From Bacteroidales bacterium (lineage in GTDB: Bacteria > Bacteroidota > Bacteroidia > Bacteroidales > GCA-2748055), in the NCBI GenBank assembly GCA_029210725.1, contig JARGFM010000009.1:103253-135695 (forward strand): a DNA stretch of 32,443 bases, given 5' to 3'. Positions within the stretch are counted from its first letter, which is position 1, and the number at the start of each line of letters is the position of its first letter. Made by a program: the position numbers and the translations under genes. The notes under the pieces were generated by a model. That model did no database searches. It was not told where the DNA came from and saw only the letters and a program-made list of their open reading frames with translations. Positions 8,088 through 16,399 of this stretch are shown here, piece by piece.

Positions 8088-9115
8088 TCATATTCATAAT
8101 ACCAGTACTCATTGCCAAACTCAGGAACAAAGGTAGTGATAGAATGCACATCGGAGGAATACCCTCCTAAAAAACCGGCCCCCCCCTCCACATTCGTATA
8201 GACAATAACAGGAACTGCAAAAGGATCCTCCTTGGTTTCATAGTGCTTCTGACGGGTCTTCAGATACTTGTAATAGGATTCCGAGATGGAGTGAAGACGG
8301 ATATCCACCACCGCCGAATCGGCCGAACCCAGAGCATAGCCCATGGTGGATACGCGAAGCGAATACTCCTTGCCATCGATCAGCTGATCGGAAAAGAGGA
8401 TGCCCTCAGGAGTGTTGGCCTCCACCACCAGATCAGGGGAGCTGACCATCGGATCCTCCGCATAGCGGAATATTTCGGTAAGGGTATAGGTGGAATCCGC
8501 TACATAGTATTGCCACTCGCTATTGTGATAAAGAGAATCCACATACTGAACGGTAGTATCTCTCCAGCTGGTGTAGGATTTATCCACCAGCAGGTTCAGC
8601 AGATAATAGTTGTCCACGCCTGGCGGATCACGCAGGGTCACATCCATCTGAAACATTTCCTCCGTGTAGCTATAGTACATATCGCCGTACTCCTGAACCA
8701 CTGTCGAGGTATCCACCGATTGAATCCCTACGGTTTCCGGTATCTCACAACGCGCCGAGACAGTCGGATATCCGGCCTGCTCCACCTCAATGCTCAACTC
8801 TTCACCAATGGCCGGACGAAAGCCGGAAGCCAGGAAATAAGCATTTCCGGAATAGTCCATCTGCATAATCCTTTCGCCTCCTCTGAAAAGATTCACGCTT
8901 GCGTTTTCCAGGGGTTCCAGGTCCGCATTATCCAGGATATGCCTGGTGCGGCTCACCTGCACCACCACAGTGGAATCCTTGCTCAGGGTACCGTTAAGCA
9001 CAATCAGTTTATCGGACTCTTCCAGCTCGATAAACAGTACCGATTCACAGGAAGTTGCCAGAAGAAATAGAATCCCGGTTCCCAGTATTAACAGGTGTTT
9101 ATCTTTTCTCATCAT
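8084..9115 (-). CDS. DUF4249 domain lipoprotein
   Basis: 343 residues from the ATG at 9115 (MMRKDKHLLI); the next codon is also ATG. A short TTG-initiated extension to 9127 is possible but would overlap the receptor gene. The signal peptide ends in LLATSC, a lipobox, so it is a probable outer-membrane lipoprotein. The body is beta-rich, beginning with the DUF4249 opening (LIVLNGTLSKDSTVVVQVSRTR) and an Ig-like stretch up to about residue 130. DUF4249 proteins are typically encoded next to TonB-dependent receptors, and their biochemical role is unknown. This one lacks the C-terminal CFDCTLRGGSN...PDFW tail seen in its paralogue at 27347-28498. It starts one base after the receptor stop and overlaps tex. 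Confidence 0.85.
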   Translation of the reverse strand: MMRKDKHLLILGTGILFLLATSCESVLFIELEESDKLIVLNGTLSKDSTVVVQVSRTRHILDNADLEPLENASVNLFRGGERIMQMDYSGNAYFLASGFRPAIGEELSIEVEQAGYPTVSARCEIPETVGIQSVDTSTVVQEYGDMYYSYTEEMFQMDVTLRDPPGVDNYYLLNLLVDKSYTSWRDTTVQYVDSLYHNSEWQYYVADSTYTLTEIFRYAEDPMVSSPDLVVEANTPEGILFSDQLIDGKEYSLRVSTMGYALGSADSAVVDIRLHSISESYYKYLKTRQKHYETKEDPFAVPVIVYTNVEGGAGFLGGYSSDVHSITTFVPEFGNEYWYYEYE

Positions 9116-9116
9116 G

Positions 9117-11498
9117 CTAAAATTCAAAAGAGTAAGAAATGGAAGGGATCATCATAAAGATGCTCAACTGCTTCAGAGCCCGGTTTCCATAGTTATCGTA
9201 ACCAAAATAGAGATAGAAGGGATTCTGCCTGTTATAGGCGTTATAAAGCCCGAAGCTCCAGGTCTGTGTCCCCCACTTTTTTTCCTTGTGCCGGTTTAAT
9301 CCCACATCCAGGCGATGATAGGCCGGCTCCCGGTAGGCATTCTTGCCCTTGAAATATTCGATCTCGTCGTAGTAATGATAAGAATAAGGGTTCATGAAAG
9401 AGCTGCTGAAGTTGTATTGATCAGGAGCGTAGCGGGAGACCGCCAGGGTGCGGGCCTTACCGGTTCCGTAGACCCAGGTGGCGCTGATATCCGTGCGTTC
9501 GTCCAGGCGATACATCAGGACCATGGAAACATCGTGCCGCCGGTCGTAGGTGTAGGGATATACTTCGCCATTGTTAAGATTCTCAAACTGCACCTCGGCT
9601 TTGGAAAGGGTATAACCCACCCAGCCCCTGAACTTCCCCACATCCTTCCGGGCGAGGAACTCCAGTCCGTAGGACAGTCCTTTTCCTTCCCGTTCAATCT
9701 TGTCCTCCCAGTCGACTCCATACTCAAAGAAACTGGAGCCCTCGGCATAATCGATCAGATTGTTCATAGTCTTATAGTAAGCCTCCAGAGTAAAATACCA
9801 GCTATCCTTCAGGTTATATGCCAGTCCGGTGGCATACTGGTAGGAGCTTTGCGGTTTGGTACGGTCCGTGGCCGGCAGCCAGAGATCGGTGGGCAGTCCG
9901 ATGGTCGCATTGGTCAACAAGTGAATATACTGATCCATTCGTGAAAAGGCCGCCTTAAATGAAAAGTCGGGGGTGATCAGTAACCTGCCGGTAAAACGGG
10001 GCTGCAGCGAATGATAAAACTCCCTGTTCACAAAAAAACCGGAATAGTGCAGCCCGAAGTTGGCCCTGATCCTCGTACCAAGCTGGAAATTATCCTCTCC
10101 GTACACATAGTATTCATGGGCGTAAATGGGATCGGCGTTGAACTGCAGATTCAAGGTATCGTCGGTCGATTCCAGGGTTTCGATTCCCGGAGAAAAGGTA
10201 TGATAGAGGTACTTGCCCCCAAAGCGGATGGTATGGCCGGGAAGGGGCCGGTAATCAAAATCGAAAATCCCGCCGTAGTCCTCAATTCCGGAAAAGTAAT
10301 CATAGGCATAGCCCACATCATACTTCTTATTCACCAGGGTTTGCGTTTCATCAAAGGTATCGAACTTGTAGTTGCTGTATATCAGGGATACATTGCTGAA
10401 TAACTTATTTCCGTAAAGATGGTTCCAGCGCAGTGCCGTGGTAAAGTTACCCCAGTAGAGTCCCGATTCGGATTTCCGCAGGTACGAGGTATCATTGTCT
10501 ATCCATTGTTCCTCCTCGTTGATAAACAAACGGTCGCGCCCGTGGTACATACTCAGATAAATCCTGTCCTTATCCGAGAACTTATGATTGATCTTGGCAT
10601 TCAGATCATAGAAGTAGTAAGCGGTCAGTCCCTCGATCCCGTTCTGTTTATTGATGGCCCGGATGACCGGTCTGGCCAGTACATCCAGGTAAGTTCGGCG
10701 GGCCGATACGATAAAGGAGGTCTTATCCCTGATAAGCGGACCTTCCAGGGTTAGCTTGGATGCAATCAGCCCGATGGAGCCTGCACCGTGAAACTCCTTC
10801 ATGTTCCCTTCCTTCAGACGGATATCCACCACCGAGGAGAGCCTGCCTCCGTAATGCGCGGGGAATCCCCCCTTGGTCATGGTAATATTGGAGATGGCAT
10901 CGGGATTAAAAACCGAAAAGAATCCAAAAAGGTGATTGGCGTTGTAGATGGGAACCCCGTCCAGCAGGAAGAGGTTCTGATCGGGACCTCCCCCCCGCAC
11001 ATAAATCCCGCTGGTCCCTTCGGTTCCCGACTGCACTCCCGGCATCAGCTGTATGGTCTTGATTACATCGGCCTCCCCCATAAACATGGGAATGGATTTG
11101 ATCTCCCTGATGGGTATATGCACCGCGCTCATCTGAACATCCTCCACGATATCACGGGGGCGGTTCGTGCTGACCACCACTTCTTCCAGGCTCAGTACCG
11201 GCACCAGGGAGATATTCATAGTCTGATTGTCTGTAAGTTTGAAGCTCACCGTATGGCTTCGATACCCGACATAGGAGACCTGCAGCTGCACCTCATCCGA
11301 GGGAAGCGTCAGACTGAAAAAACCATACTCATTGGATGAAGTGCCCTTTTCCGATAAACGGTCGTATACGGTTGCAGCAATCAGCTTTTCACCGGTGGTA
11401 CTATCCTCTATATAGCCGCTGAATGTAAAATTCTGTCCTGAAACACTATTGAACAGAAGTATACTGAGTATTCCGGCAAGGAGCGGAGACCTGTACAT
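9117..11498 (-). CDS. TonB-dependent outer-membrane receptor with CarboxypepD_reg-like domain
   Basis: 793 residues from ATG 11498 (MYRSPLLAGI). The open frame continues upstream to 12059, but that part is antisense to rpe and lacks a signal peptide, so I reject it. A signal peptide (to about residue 22, SVSGQ) is followed by a carboxypeptidase-regulatory-like beta-sandwich (about 23-110: FSGYIEDSTTGEKLIAATV). The plug (about 115-240) contains GIYVRGGGPDQNLFLLDGVP and AHYGGRLSSVVDIR. The remainder is a 22-strand-type barrel rich in aromatic residues, ending in SYSFEF. No SusD partner is near; a DUF4249 lipoprotein follows instead. The ligand is unknown. It is homologous to the second receptor in this window (28485-31274). 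Confidence 0.93.
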   Translation of the reverse strand: MYRSPLLAGILSILLFNSVSGQNFTFSGYIEDSTTGEKLIAATVYDRLSEKGTSSNEYGFFSLTLPSDEVQLQVSYVGYRSHTVSFKLTDNQTMNISLVPVLSLEEVVVSTNRPRDIVEDVQMSAVHIPIREIKSIPMFMGEADVIKTIQLMPGVQSGTEGTSGIYVRGGGPDQNLFLLDGVPIYNANHLFGFFSVFNPDAISNITMTKGGFPAHYGGRLSSVVDIRLKEGNMKEFHGAGSIGLIASKLTLEGPLIRDKTSFIVSARRTYLDVLARPVIRAINKQNGIEGLTAYYFYDLNAKINHKFSDKDRIYLSMYHGRDRLFINEEEQWIDNDTSYLRKSESGLYWGNFTTALRWNHLYGNKLFSNVSLIYSNYKFDTFDETQTLVNKKYDVGYAYDYFSGIEDYGGIFDFDYRPLPGHTIRFGGKYLYHTFSPGIETLESTDDTLNLQFNADPIYAHEYYVYGEDNFQLGTRIRANFGLHYSGFFVNREFYHSLQPRFTGRLLITPDFSFKAAFSRMDQYIHLLTNATIGLPTDLWLPATDRTKPQSSYQYATGLAYNLKDSWYFTLEAYYKTMNNLIDYAEGSSFFEYGVDWEDKIEREGKGLSYGLEFLARKDVGKFRGWVGYTLSKAEVQFENLNNGEVYPYTYDRRHDVSMVLMYRLDERTDISATWVYGTGKARTLAVSRYAPDQYNFSSSFMNPYSYHYYDEIEYFKGKNAYREPAYHRLDVGLNRHKEKKWGTQTWSFGLYNAYNRQNPFYLYFGYDNYGNRALKQLSIFMMIPSISYSFEF

Positions 11499-11523
11499 GC
11501 TTCGTATTTTGATTAAAAAAGAT

Positions 11524-11556
11524 GAAAGGTAGCAAAAGTTCATGTTGTAGGAGAAA
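11524..11556 (-). promoter_or_regulatory. Possible promoter of the TonB receptor/DUF4249/tex unit
   Basis: On the minus strand TACCTTTC (11524-11531) differs from the Bacteroidetes -7 box TAnnTTTG only in its last base, and TTTC (11553-11556) lies 21 bases upstream, about where the -33 TTTG belongs. The box is 25 bases before the receptor ATG. Both elements are one base off consensus, so this is tentative. Confidence 0.35.
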
Positions 11557-11571
11557 CGATCCGGTACAATG

Positions 11572-11601
11572 GTTGCGTATAATTTTAAAAATGTATTTTT
11601 A
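11572..11601 (+). promoter_or_regulatory. Possible promoter of the rpe operon
   Basis: On the plus strand TATTTTTA (11594-11601) matches TAnnTTTG except for the final base, with GTTG at 11572-11575 18 bases upstream as a weak -33 element. The rpe ATG is 17 bases downstream. It lies back to back with the possible receptor promoter in the 120-base divergent gap. Confidence 0.35.
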
Positions 11602-11618
11602 CGGTAAAGCGCATCGCT

Positions 11619-12275
11619 ATGAGCAAACACCTGATTGCACCCTCTATTCTGACAGCCGACTTCCTCCATCTGGAACGGGAGATTGAGATGATCAATCGTT
11701 CTCAGGCAGATCTCCTGCACCTGGATATCATGGATGGGGTATTTGTACCCAACCTGAGCTTCGGTTTCCCGGTGATCCGCCAGATCAAATCGGTAGCCAG
11801 GAAACCACTGGATGTGCATCTGATGGTGGTTCATGCCGACCGCTACCTGGAGGAGTACCGCGATGCAGGAGCCGACTGGCTGACAGTCCACTATGAAGCA
11901 TGCACCCACCTGCACCGGACCGTTCACCGGATCAGGGAACTGGAAATGAAACCGGCTGTCTCCCTGAACCCTCACACCGATGTGGGCCTGCTGGAACCCA
12001 TTCTTCCCGATCTGAATATGGTACTGGTGATGACGGTCAACCCGGGGTTCGGGGGACAAACATTTATTGAGGGCTCCTATGCAAAGATCCGGAAACTGAG
12101 GAAGATGATTGACCTGGCGGGCCTGGGCACCCTGATCCAGGTAGACGGGGGTGTGACGGAAAGAAACATCGGCAAACTGATAGAGGCAGGGGTGGATGTG
12201 TTTGTGGTGGGGAATACCATTTTTTCTGCCGGCGAACCGATCGATATGATTTCAAAACTAAAGAATAAACGATAA
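11619..12275 (+). CDS. rpe: Ribulose-phosphate 3-epimerase
   Basis: 218 residues, full family length, with the complete TIM-barrel signature. It interconverts ribulose 5-phosphate and xylulose 5-phosphate in the pentose phosphate pathway. Visible metal and catalytic residues are Ser9 (APSI), His34 and Asp36 with Asp39 (HLDIMDG), His67 (DVHLMV) and Asp176 (QVDGGV); the phosphate loop NPGFGGQ is at 141-147. It is first of five same-strand genes. Its stop is three bases before a small membrane-protein gene, and the sugar enzymes downstream suggest a role in feeding a sugar pathway rather than pure housekeeping. Confidence 0.97.
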   Translation: MSKHLIAPSILTADFLHLEREIEMINRSQADLLHLDIMDGVFVPNLSFGFPVIRQIKSVARKPLDVHLMVVHADRYLEEYRDAGADWLTVHYEACTHLHRTVHRIRELEMKPAVSLNPHTDVGLLEPILPDLNMVLVMTVNPGFGGQTFIEGSYAKIRKLRKMIDLAGLGTLIQVDGGVTERNIGKLIEAGVDVFVVGNTIFSAGEPIDMISKLKNKR

Positions 12276-12278
12276 AGC

Positions 12279-12497
12279 ATGTATCAACAGAGAAAACCGC
12301 GCGATTACCGGGCAATATGGGCCATCAGCATGGTCTTGCTGGCCATAGGGGTCCTGTTAACCATAAGCCTGGCGATGATTCGCCCGCTGGGATACGCGCT
12401 CCTGGGAGTCGGGGGTGTGGGACTGGTCATCAGCCTGAGCAATATGGACAAATGGAAAGATAAAAGCGGGAAGGACCATACCAGGCACTTCAACTGA
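12279..12497 (+). CDS. Small two-helix membrane protein, function unknown
   Basis: 72 residues. A basic N-terminus (MYQQRKPRDYRA) is followed by two hydrophobic segments (about 14-32 and 35-53) joined by a short RPLG turn, and a charged C-terminal tail (MDKWKDKSGKDHTRHFN). I recognise no family. It is probably real because it fits exactly between rpe (three-base gap) and the ROK kinase (ten-base gap), and hydrophobic segments of this sort are unlikely in a chance frame. An antisense frame of similar length exists but has no such context. Confidence 0.65.
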   Translation: MYQQRKPRDYRAIWAISMVLLAIGVLLTISLAMIRPLGYALLGVGGVGLVISLSNMDKWKDKSGKDHTRHFN

Positions 12498-12507
12498 AAC
12501 ACATTCT

Positions 12508-13362
12508 ATGACTTTAAAGCATTATTCTATAATTGGCGTGGATCTGGGTGGGACCAAAGTGGCCGCAGGAAAGATTACCGGGGGAATTCTTAATCAACAA
12601 ATTTCAGCAAAGATCAACCAGGATTCTGAAGATCCCATGGACGCGGTACGGCTTATGATGAAGCTGATCGCTCAGCTTATGGACAGCCAGGTGCAGGGCA
12701 TCGGCGTGGGAGTGCCCGGACTGGTGAACCGTGACCGGGGGATTGTATACGATGTTCTGAACATTCCCAACTGGAAGGAGATACCCCTGAAAGCCCTGCT
12801 TGAAGAGAAATTTGCGGTGCCCGTATATGTGGATAACGATGCCAACTGCTTTGCCATGGGAGAATACCGCTATGGAGCTTTTGCAGGAAACGATGACTTT
12901 GTGGGCATTACCCTGGGAACAGGAATGGGCTCCGGAATCATCAAAAACGGGGCCCTGATCCCCGATGCGCACTGCTGCTCGGGCGAGTTCGGAACCATGT
13001 CCTATCTGGATGGAATCTATGAGAATTACACCTGCGGAATGTATTTCAAACTGAAGTACGGAAAAAACGGGGAAGAAGTGGCTTTGAAGGCCCGTGCAGG
13101 GGAAGCATGGGCGCTTGCAGCATACCGGGAAATGGGCATGCACCTGGGGAATGCCATAAACACCATTATCATGGCCGTGGACCCGCCTCTGATCGTCATC
13201 GGAGGATCTGTGGCCAGAGCCAGGGAGTTTTACCGGGAGGCCATGTGGGAATCAATCCGGAAGATCCCCTTTCCGTCCGTGCTGGAAAATTTTCGCGTCG
13301 AGTTCACGGAAACTGCTGACATTGCCATAAAAGGGGCCGCAGCACTTTGCCCGGAATCATAA
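12508..13362 (+). CDS. ROK family sugar kinase (glucokinase-like)
   Basis: 284 residues. The N-terminal phosphate-binding motif IIGVDLGGTKVAAGK is at 8-22, GVGVPGLVN at 66-74, and the catalytic Asp111 lies in VDNDANCFAMGE. GTGMGSGI follows at 137-144. The family phosphorylates glucose, N-acetylglucosamine, N-acetylmannosamine or related sugars at C6. The usual zinc-binding CxCGxxGCxE motif is missing: where GExGH is expected the protein reads GEFGT (159-163), and only scattered cysteines follow (Cys176). It is probably a zinc-independent subgroup. The oxidoreductase and isomerase downstream suggest that it phosphorylates a modified or amino sugar. It is the third gene of the rpe operon. Confidence 0.88.
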   Translation: MTLKHYSIIGVDLGGTKVAAGKITGGILNQQISAKINQDSEDPMDAVRLMMKLIAQLMDSQVQGIGVGVPGLVNRDRGIVYDVLNIPNWKEIPLKALLEEKFAVPVYVDNDANCFAMGEYRYGAFAGNDDFVGITLGTGMGSGIIKNGALIPDAHCCSGEFGTMSYLDGIYENYTCGMYFKLKYGKNGEEVALKARAGEAWALAAYREMGMHLGNAINTIIMAVDPPLIVIGGSVARAREFYREAMWESIRKIPFPSVLENFRVEFTETADIAIKGAAALCPES

Positions 13363-13387
13363 TTATAAACTAAACTTATAAAGTAAA

Positions 13388-14467
13388 ATGGATAAAAAAG
13401 TAGGAGTAGGATTGATCGGAGCGGGGTTCATTGGCTCCATACACGCAGATTCCTTCAAAAAAATCAAAGATGCGGACATTCTTGCTGTCATGTCGCCGCC
13501 TCCCGGGCAAGCTCAGAAATTTGCAGAGGAGCACCAGATTCCCAGGCACTTTACAGATCTGGATGAGATGCTTGCGCTGGACGAGATTGACATGGTAATC
13601 ATCGGGGCACCTAATTTCGTCCATAGCGAGATCTGCCTGAAAGCCGCTGCAGCCGGAAAGCACATTGTGGTGGAGAAGCCTTTCTGCATGAATATGAAGG
13701 AGGCCGATTTAATGATCACTGCCTGCAAGGAAGCCGGCGTAAAACTGATGTATGCCGAGGAGCTCTGCTTCACCCCCAAATATGTCAGGTTGAAAGGACT
13801 TCTGGATGAAGGAGCCCTGGGGAAACCAATCTTGTTTAAACAATCTGAAAAACACGATGGTCCGCATGCACCGCATTTCTGGGATGTGGAACGTTCAGGC
13901 GGAGGGGTCACCATGGATATGGGCTGCCATGCCTTCCAGTTCTTCCGCTGGCTGAATGGCAACAATCCGGTCAAATCGGTCTATGCCCAGATGAGCACCA
14001 CCCTGCACATGGACAAGACTAAAGGTGATGACAACGGCATCATCATCCTGGAGTTTGAAAACGGGGTGACCGCCATGGCAGAAGAGAGCTGGACCAAGCC
14101 GGGTGGCATGGACGACCGCGCCGAGATCCATGGCAGCGAGGGAGTGGCCTATGCAGATGTGTTGCAGGGCAATTCCATCCAGACTTACAGCAACAAGGGG
14201 GTTGGGTATGCGGTGGAGAAGGCGGGAAACACCATTGGATGGAGCTTTACCATGTTCGAGGAGAACTGGAACTACGGTTTCCCCCAGGAGATGGAACACT
14301 TTGTGGATTGTGTGAAGAATGATAAAGAACCACTGGTGACCGGCGAAGACGGGAAGGCCGTGATGGAGATTATTTTTGCCGCCTATGAATCTGCCGGAAC
14401 CGGAAAAAAGGTAATGTTGCCTTTTCATACCGATGCCGCCAAGCCCTTCGACCTCTGGAAGAAGTAA
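13388..14467 (+). CDS. Gfo/Idh/MocA family NAD(P)-dependent oxidoreductase
   Basis: 359 residues. A Rossmann nucleotide-binding domain begins VGVGLIGAGFIGSIHADSF (GAGFIG at 11-16), and the conserved EKP motif (96-98, EKPFC) supplies the catalytic Lys. The C-terminal domain has GGGVTMDMGCHAFQFFRWL with Asp177 and His181 in the usual catalytic positions. The family oxidises or reduces hydroxyl and keto groups on sugars, inositols and sugar amines. It lies 25 bases after the ROK kinase and three bases before the AgaI-like gene, so it probably acts in the same pathway. The substrate cannot be read from the sequence. Confidence 0.93.
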   Translation: MDKKVGVGLIGAGFIGSIHADSFKKIKDADILAVMSPPPGQAQKFAEEHQIPRHFTDLDEMLALDEIDMVIIGAPNFVHSEICLKAAAAGKHIVVEKPFCMNMKEADLMITACKEAGVKLMYAEELCFTPKYVRLKGLLDEGALGKPILFKQSEKHDGPHAPHFWDVERSGGGVTMDMGCHAFQFFRWLNGNNPVKSVYAQMSTTLHMDKTKGDDNGIIILEFENGVTAMAEESWTKPGGMDDRAEIHGSEGVAYADVLQGNSIQTYSNKGVGYAVEKAGNTIGWSFTMFEENWNYGFPQEMEHFVDCVKNDKEPLVTGEDGKAVMEIIFAAYESAGTGKKVMLPFHTDAAKPFDLWKK

Positions 14468-14470
14468 GCT

Positions 14471-15184
14471 ATGAATATCACTTTCTGCCGCCATTACGGG
14501 GAGATGAGCCACCTGGCTGCCTCCCTGGTTCTGGAAGACCTTATCAAAGAGCCCGGACTGCTGCTTTGTGCAGCAAGCGGAAATTCACCGGAGGGACTCT
14601 ACAGAGAACTGGCCGCAAAAGCCGGTTCAGACAAAGAGTTATGCAGCCGGCTAAGGATCCTGAAGCTCGATGAATGGGGTGGAATCCCGGAAAATCATCC
14701 GGTCTCCTGCGAGTATTTCATCAGAAAGAAATTGCTGGACCCTCTGGGGATTCCAATGGAGCGCTACATCACCTTCCGTTCCGATCCCGTGGATCCTGAA
14801 ACGGAGTGCCAGCGGATTCGCTCCCGGCTGGATAAAGAAGGCCCCATCGATATATGCATACTGGGTTTGGGACGAAACGGACACCTGGGACTTAATGAGC
14901 CGGCCCCTGAACTGGAGCTTTTCTGTCATGTGGCCAGACTGACCACAGAGTCCCTGAGCCATCCCATGCTTGCATCCCTGGACAGCAGGCCCGCTTTCGG
15001 ACTTACCCTGGGAATCAAGGATATACTGGCCTCCCGGAAGATCATCATGCTGGTATCCGGACCGGGAAAAAAACAAGTGGCCGAAAAATTCCTGAAAGAA
15101 CAGGTTTCAAGCGAGCTTCCGGCCTCCTTCCTCTGGCTGCATCCCCGGGTGGAGTGCCTGGTGGATCGAACTGCCCTGGACTAA
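14471..15184 (+). CDS. Glucosamine/galactosamine-6-phosphate isomerase (NagB/AgaI-like)
   Basis: 237 residues of the NagB/6-phosphogluconolactonase fold. LKLDEWGG (65-71) and GLGRNGHLGLNEP (132-144) are the active-site blocks of the isomerase/deaminase branch, not of 6-phosphogluconolactonase. From memory, the blocks IDICILGLGRNGHLGLNEP and ASFLWLHP look closer to Escherichia coli AgaI than to NagB. The reaction would be deaminating isomerisation of an amino-sugar 6-phosphate to a ketose phosphate and ammonia. It is the last gene of the rpe operon; its stop directly abuts the stop of the convergent dehydrogenase-like gene (15184/15185). Confidence 0.87.
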   Translation: MNITFCRHYGEMSHLAASLVLEDLIKEPGLLLCAASGNSPEGLYRELAAKAGSDKELCSRLRILKLDEWGGIPENHPVSCEYFIRKKLLDPLGIPMERYITFRSDPVDPETECQRIRSRLDKEGPIDICILGLGRNGHLGLNEPAPELELFCHVARLTTESLSHPMLASLDSRPAFGLTLGIKDILASRKIIMLVSGPGKKQVAEKFLKEQVSSELPASFLWLHPRVECLVDRTALD

Positions 15185-16399
15185 CTACTCCCTGCCGGCC
15201 AGGTAATCCTCCAGATAAGCATACAGAGGAGTCAAAGCTCCGCCTGCGGTGATGGAGGCCCTTTCCAGCATTCCCGTTTGGCGGATCCCAAGCAATTCGG
15301 GGATCACATGCTCCATCAGGGCCGAACCGAAATCGGCCGAAGCATCCCGGGGCAGCTCTCCCGGCAAATTATCCACAGCCATCACGGTAATTCTTCCTTC
15401 CTTAAAAGCTGCGGTCTCTCTGCCGGAAACGGGATCATAGCCATAAAAAGGCGAAGCAATGGTGGAGGCCCGGATGGTGGATGCAATGGGTCCGTTAATA
15501 TCACAGGAGATGTCGGCAATCAGGGAAATGGGAACTTTCCCGCCGGCCAGAGCCTCCCTGCTAAGCATCCGTGGTGACCGGGGATCCCAGAAATGACATG
15601 CCATAAACAAATGGGTCCGTTCGGCATAGGGTGCAATGCTGTTCTCGTACATCTCCGGATGCTCCATAAAATGAGCAAAGTCAAAGCCGCTTCCATCCTT
15701 CCGGCGGGTATAGTGCCAGGGATCTATACGCGTATAGACCGCCTCTTCAAACTCTTCTTTCAGAAAAAGATCCGGTTCCACCCGACGGATCCCGGCCCTT
15801 TCCAGAATCTCCTGTGCGCCTCCGGCTACCCGTCCGCCTCCTGTAACCAGGATACGCAGCTTTCCCGCTTCAATCTTCCTTAGCTCCTGATAAAGCTCTT
15901 GCAGGTCAAAACACTCATTGGCCGGCTTTAAGGAATAAACGCCTGATAACCTTCCAAAACCCAGTAAGCCGTTATAAGCGCCTACCACCCCTGCCCAGCG
16001 TCCGAATGCAACGACCCGCATTCCATCCGCTCCGGTGAGGTATTCGTAGTCCAACAGCCGGATCCCCTTCCTCACCACTTCCTGCAAAAGCCCCCGGTTG
16101 TAAGCTTGCTTTTTGGCGGTATGGGAAAAAAAGAGATAAGTCTTCCGGTCAATCAAAGCATCCCGTTTTACCTCCTTGACCCCCATCAATACATCACAGG
16201 AAGAAAGATCCTCGGCAAGGGCCAGGCCCCCGGCCTCATACTCGTCGTCTGAGAAACAGCGGAAACCGGAGGGCTGCACCCGTATATCCAAGTGAGGGTA
16301 TTTTGCCAGAAGCGAGCTACATTGAGCCGGAGTCAGTGGAACACGCTTATCAGGGGGCGACTTGGTTTCGCGAACAATCCCAATGCTTATCTTTTGCAT
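15185..16399 (-). CDS. LYS1/alanine dehydrogenase-PNT superfamily dehydrogenase
   Basis: 404 residues. The N-terminal domain starts IGIVRETKSPPDKRVPLTP and contains MGVKEV (Lys75) and the SHTAKKQAYN block (His93), then the segment DYEYLTGADGMRVVAFGRWAG (117-137). A Rossmann segment, ILVTGGGRVAGG, follows near 195-206. These are the features of saccharopine dehydrogenase (NAD+, lysine-forming) and the lysine-ketoglutarate reductase branch rather than true alanine dehydrogenase. It probably makes or breaks a secondary amine such as saccharopine, but no other lysine-pathway gene is near. The ATG is covered by a perfect inverted repeat (16398-16426). It follows the YkgJ-type gene by 47 bases on the same strand. 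Confidence 0.82.
   Translation of the reverse strand: MQKISIGIVRETKSPPDKRVPLTPAQCSSLLAKYPHLDIRVQPSGFRCFSDDEYEAGGLALAEDLSSCDVLMGVKEVKRDALIDRKTYLFFSHTAKKQAYNRGLLQEVVRKGIRLLDYEYLTGADGMRVVAFGRWAGVVGAYNGLLGFGRLSGVYSLKPANECFDLQELYQELRKIEAGKLRILVTGGGRVAGGAQEILERAGIRRVEPDLFLKEEFEEAVYTRIDPWHYTRRKDGSGFDFAHFMEHPEMYENSIAPYAERTHLFMACHFWDPRSPRMLSREALAGGKVPISLIADISCDINGPIASTIRASTIASPFYGYDPVSGRETAAFKEGRITVMAVDNLPGELPRDASADFGSALMEHVIPELLGIRQTGMLERASITAGGALTPLYAYLEDYLAGRE

Noticed and set aside
8243-9070. 275-codon plus-strand open frame
   Set aside because: Antisense to the DUF4249 gene; composition is that of a shadow frame.
11499-12059. Upstream extension of the TonB receptor frame by about 187 codons
   Set aside because: It is antisense to a clear rpe gene, has no homologous look, and a good signal peptide starts at 11498.
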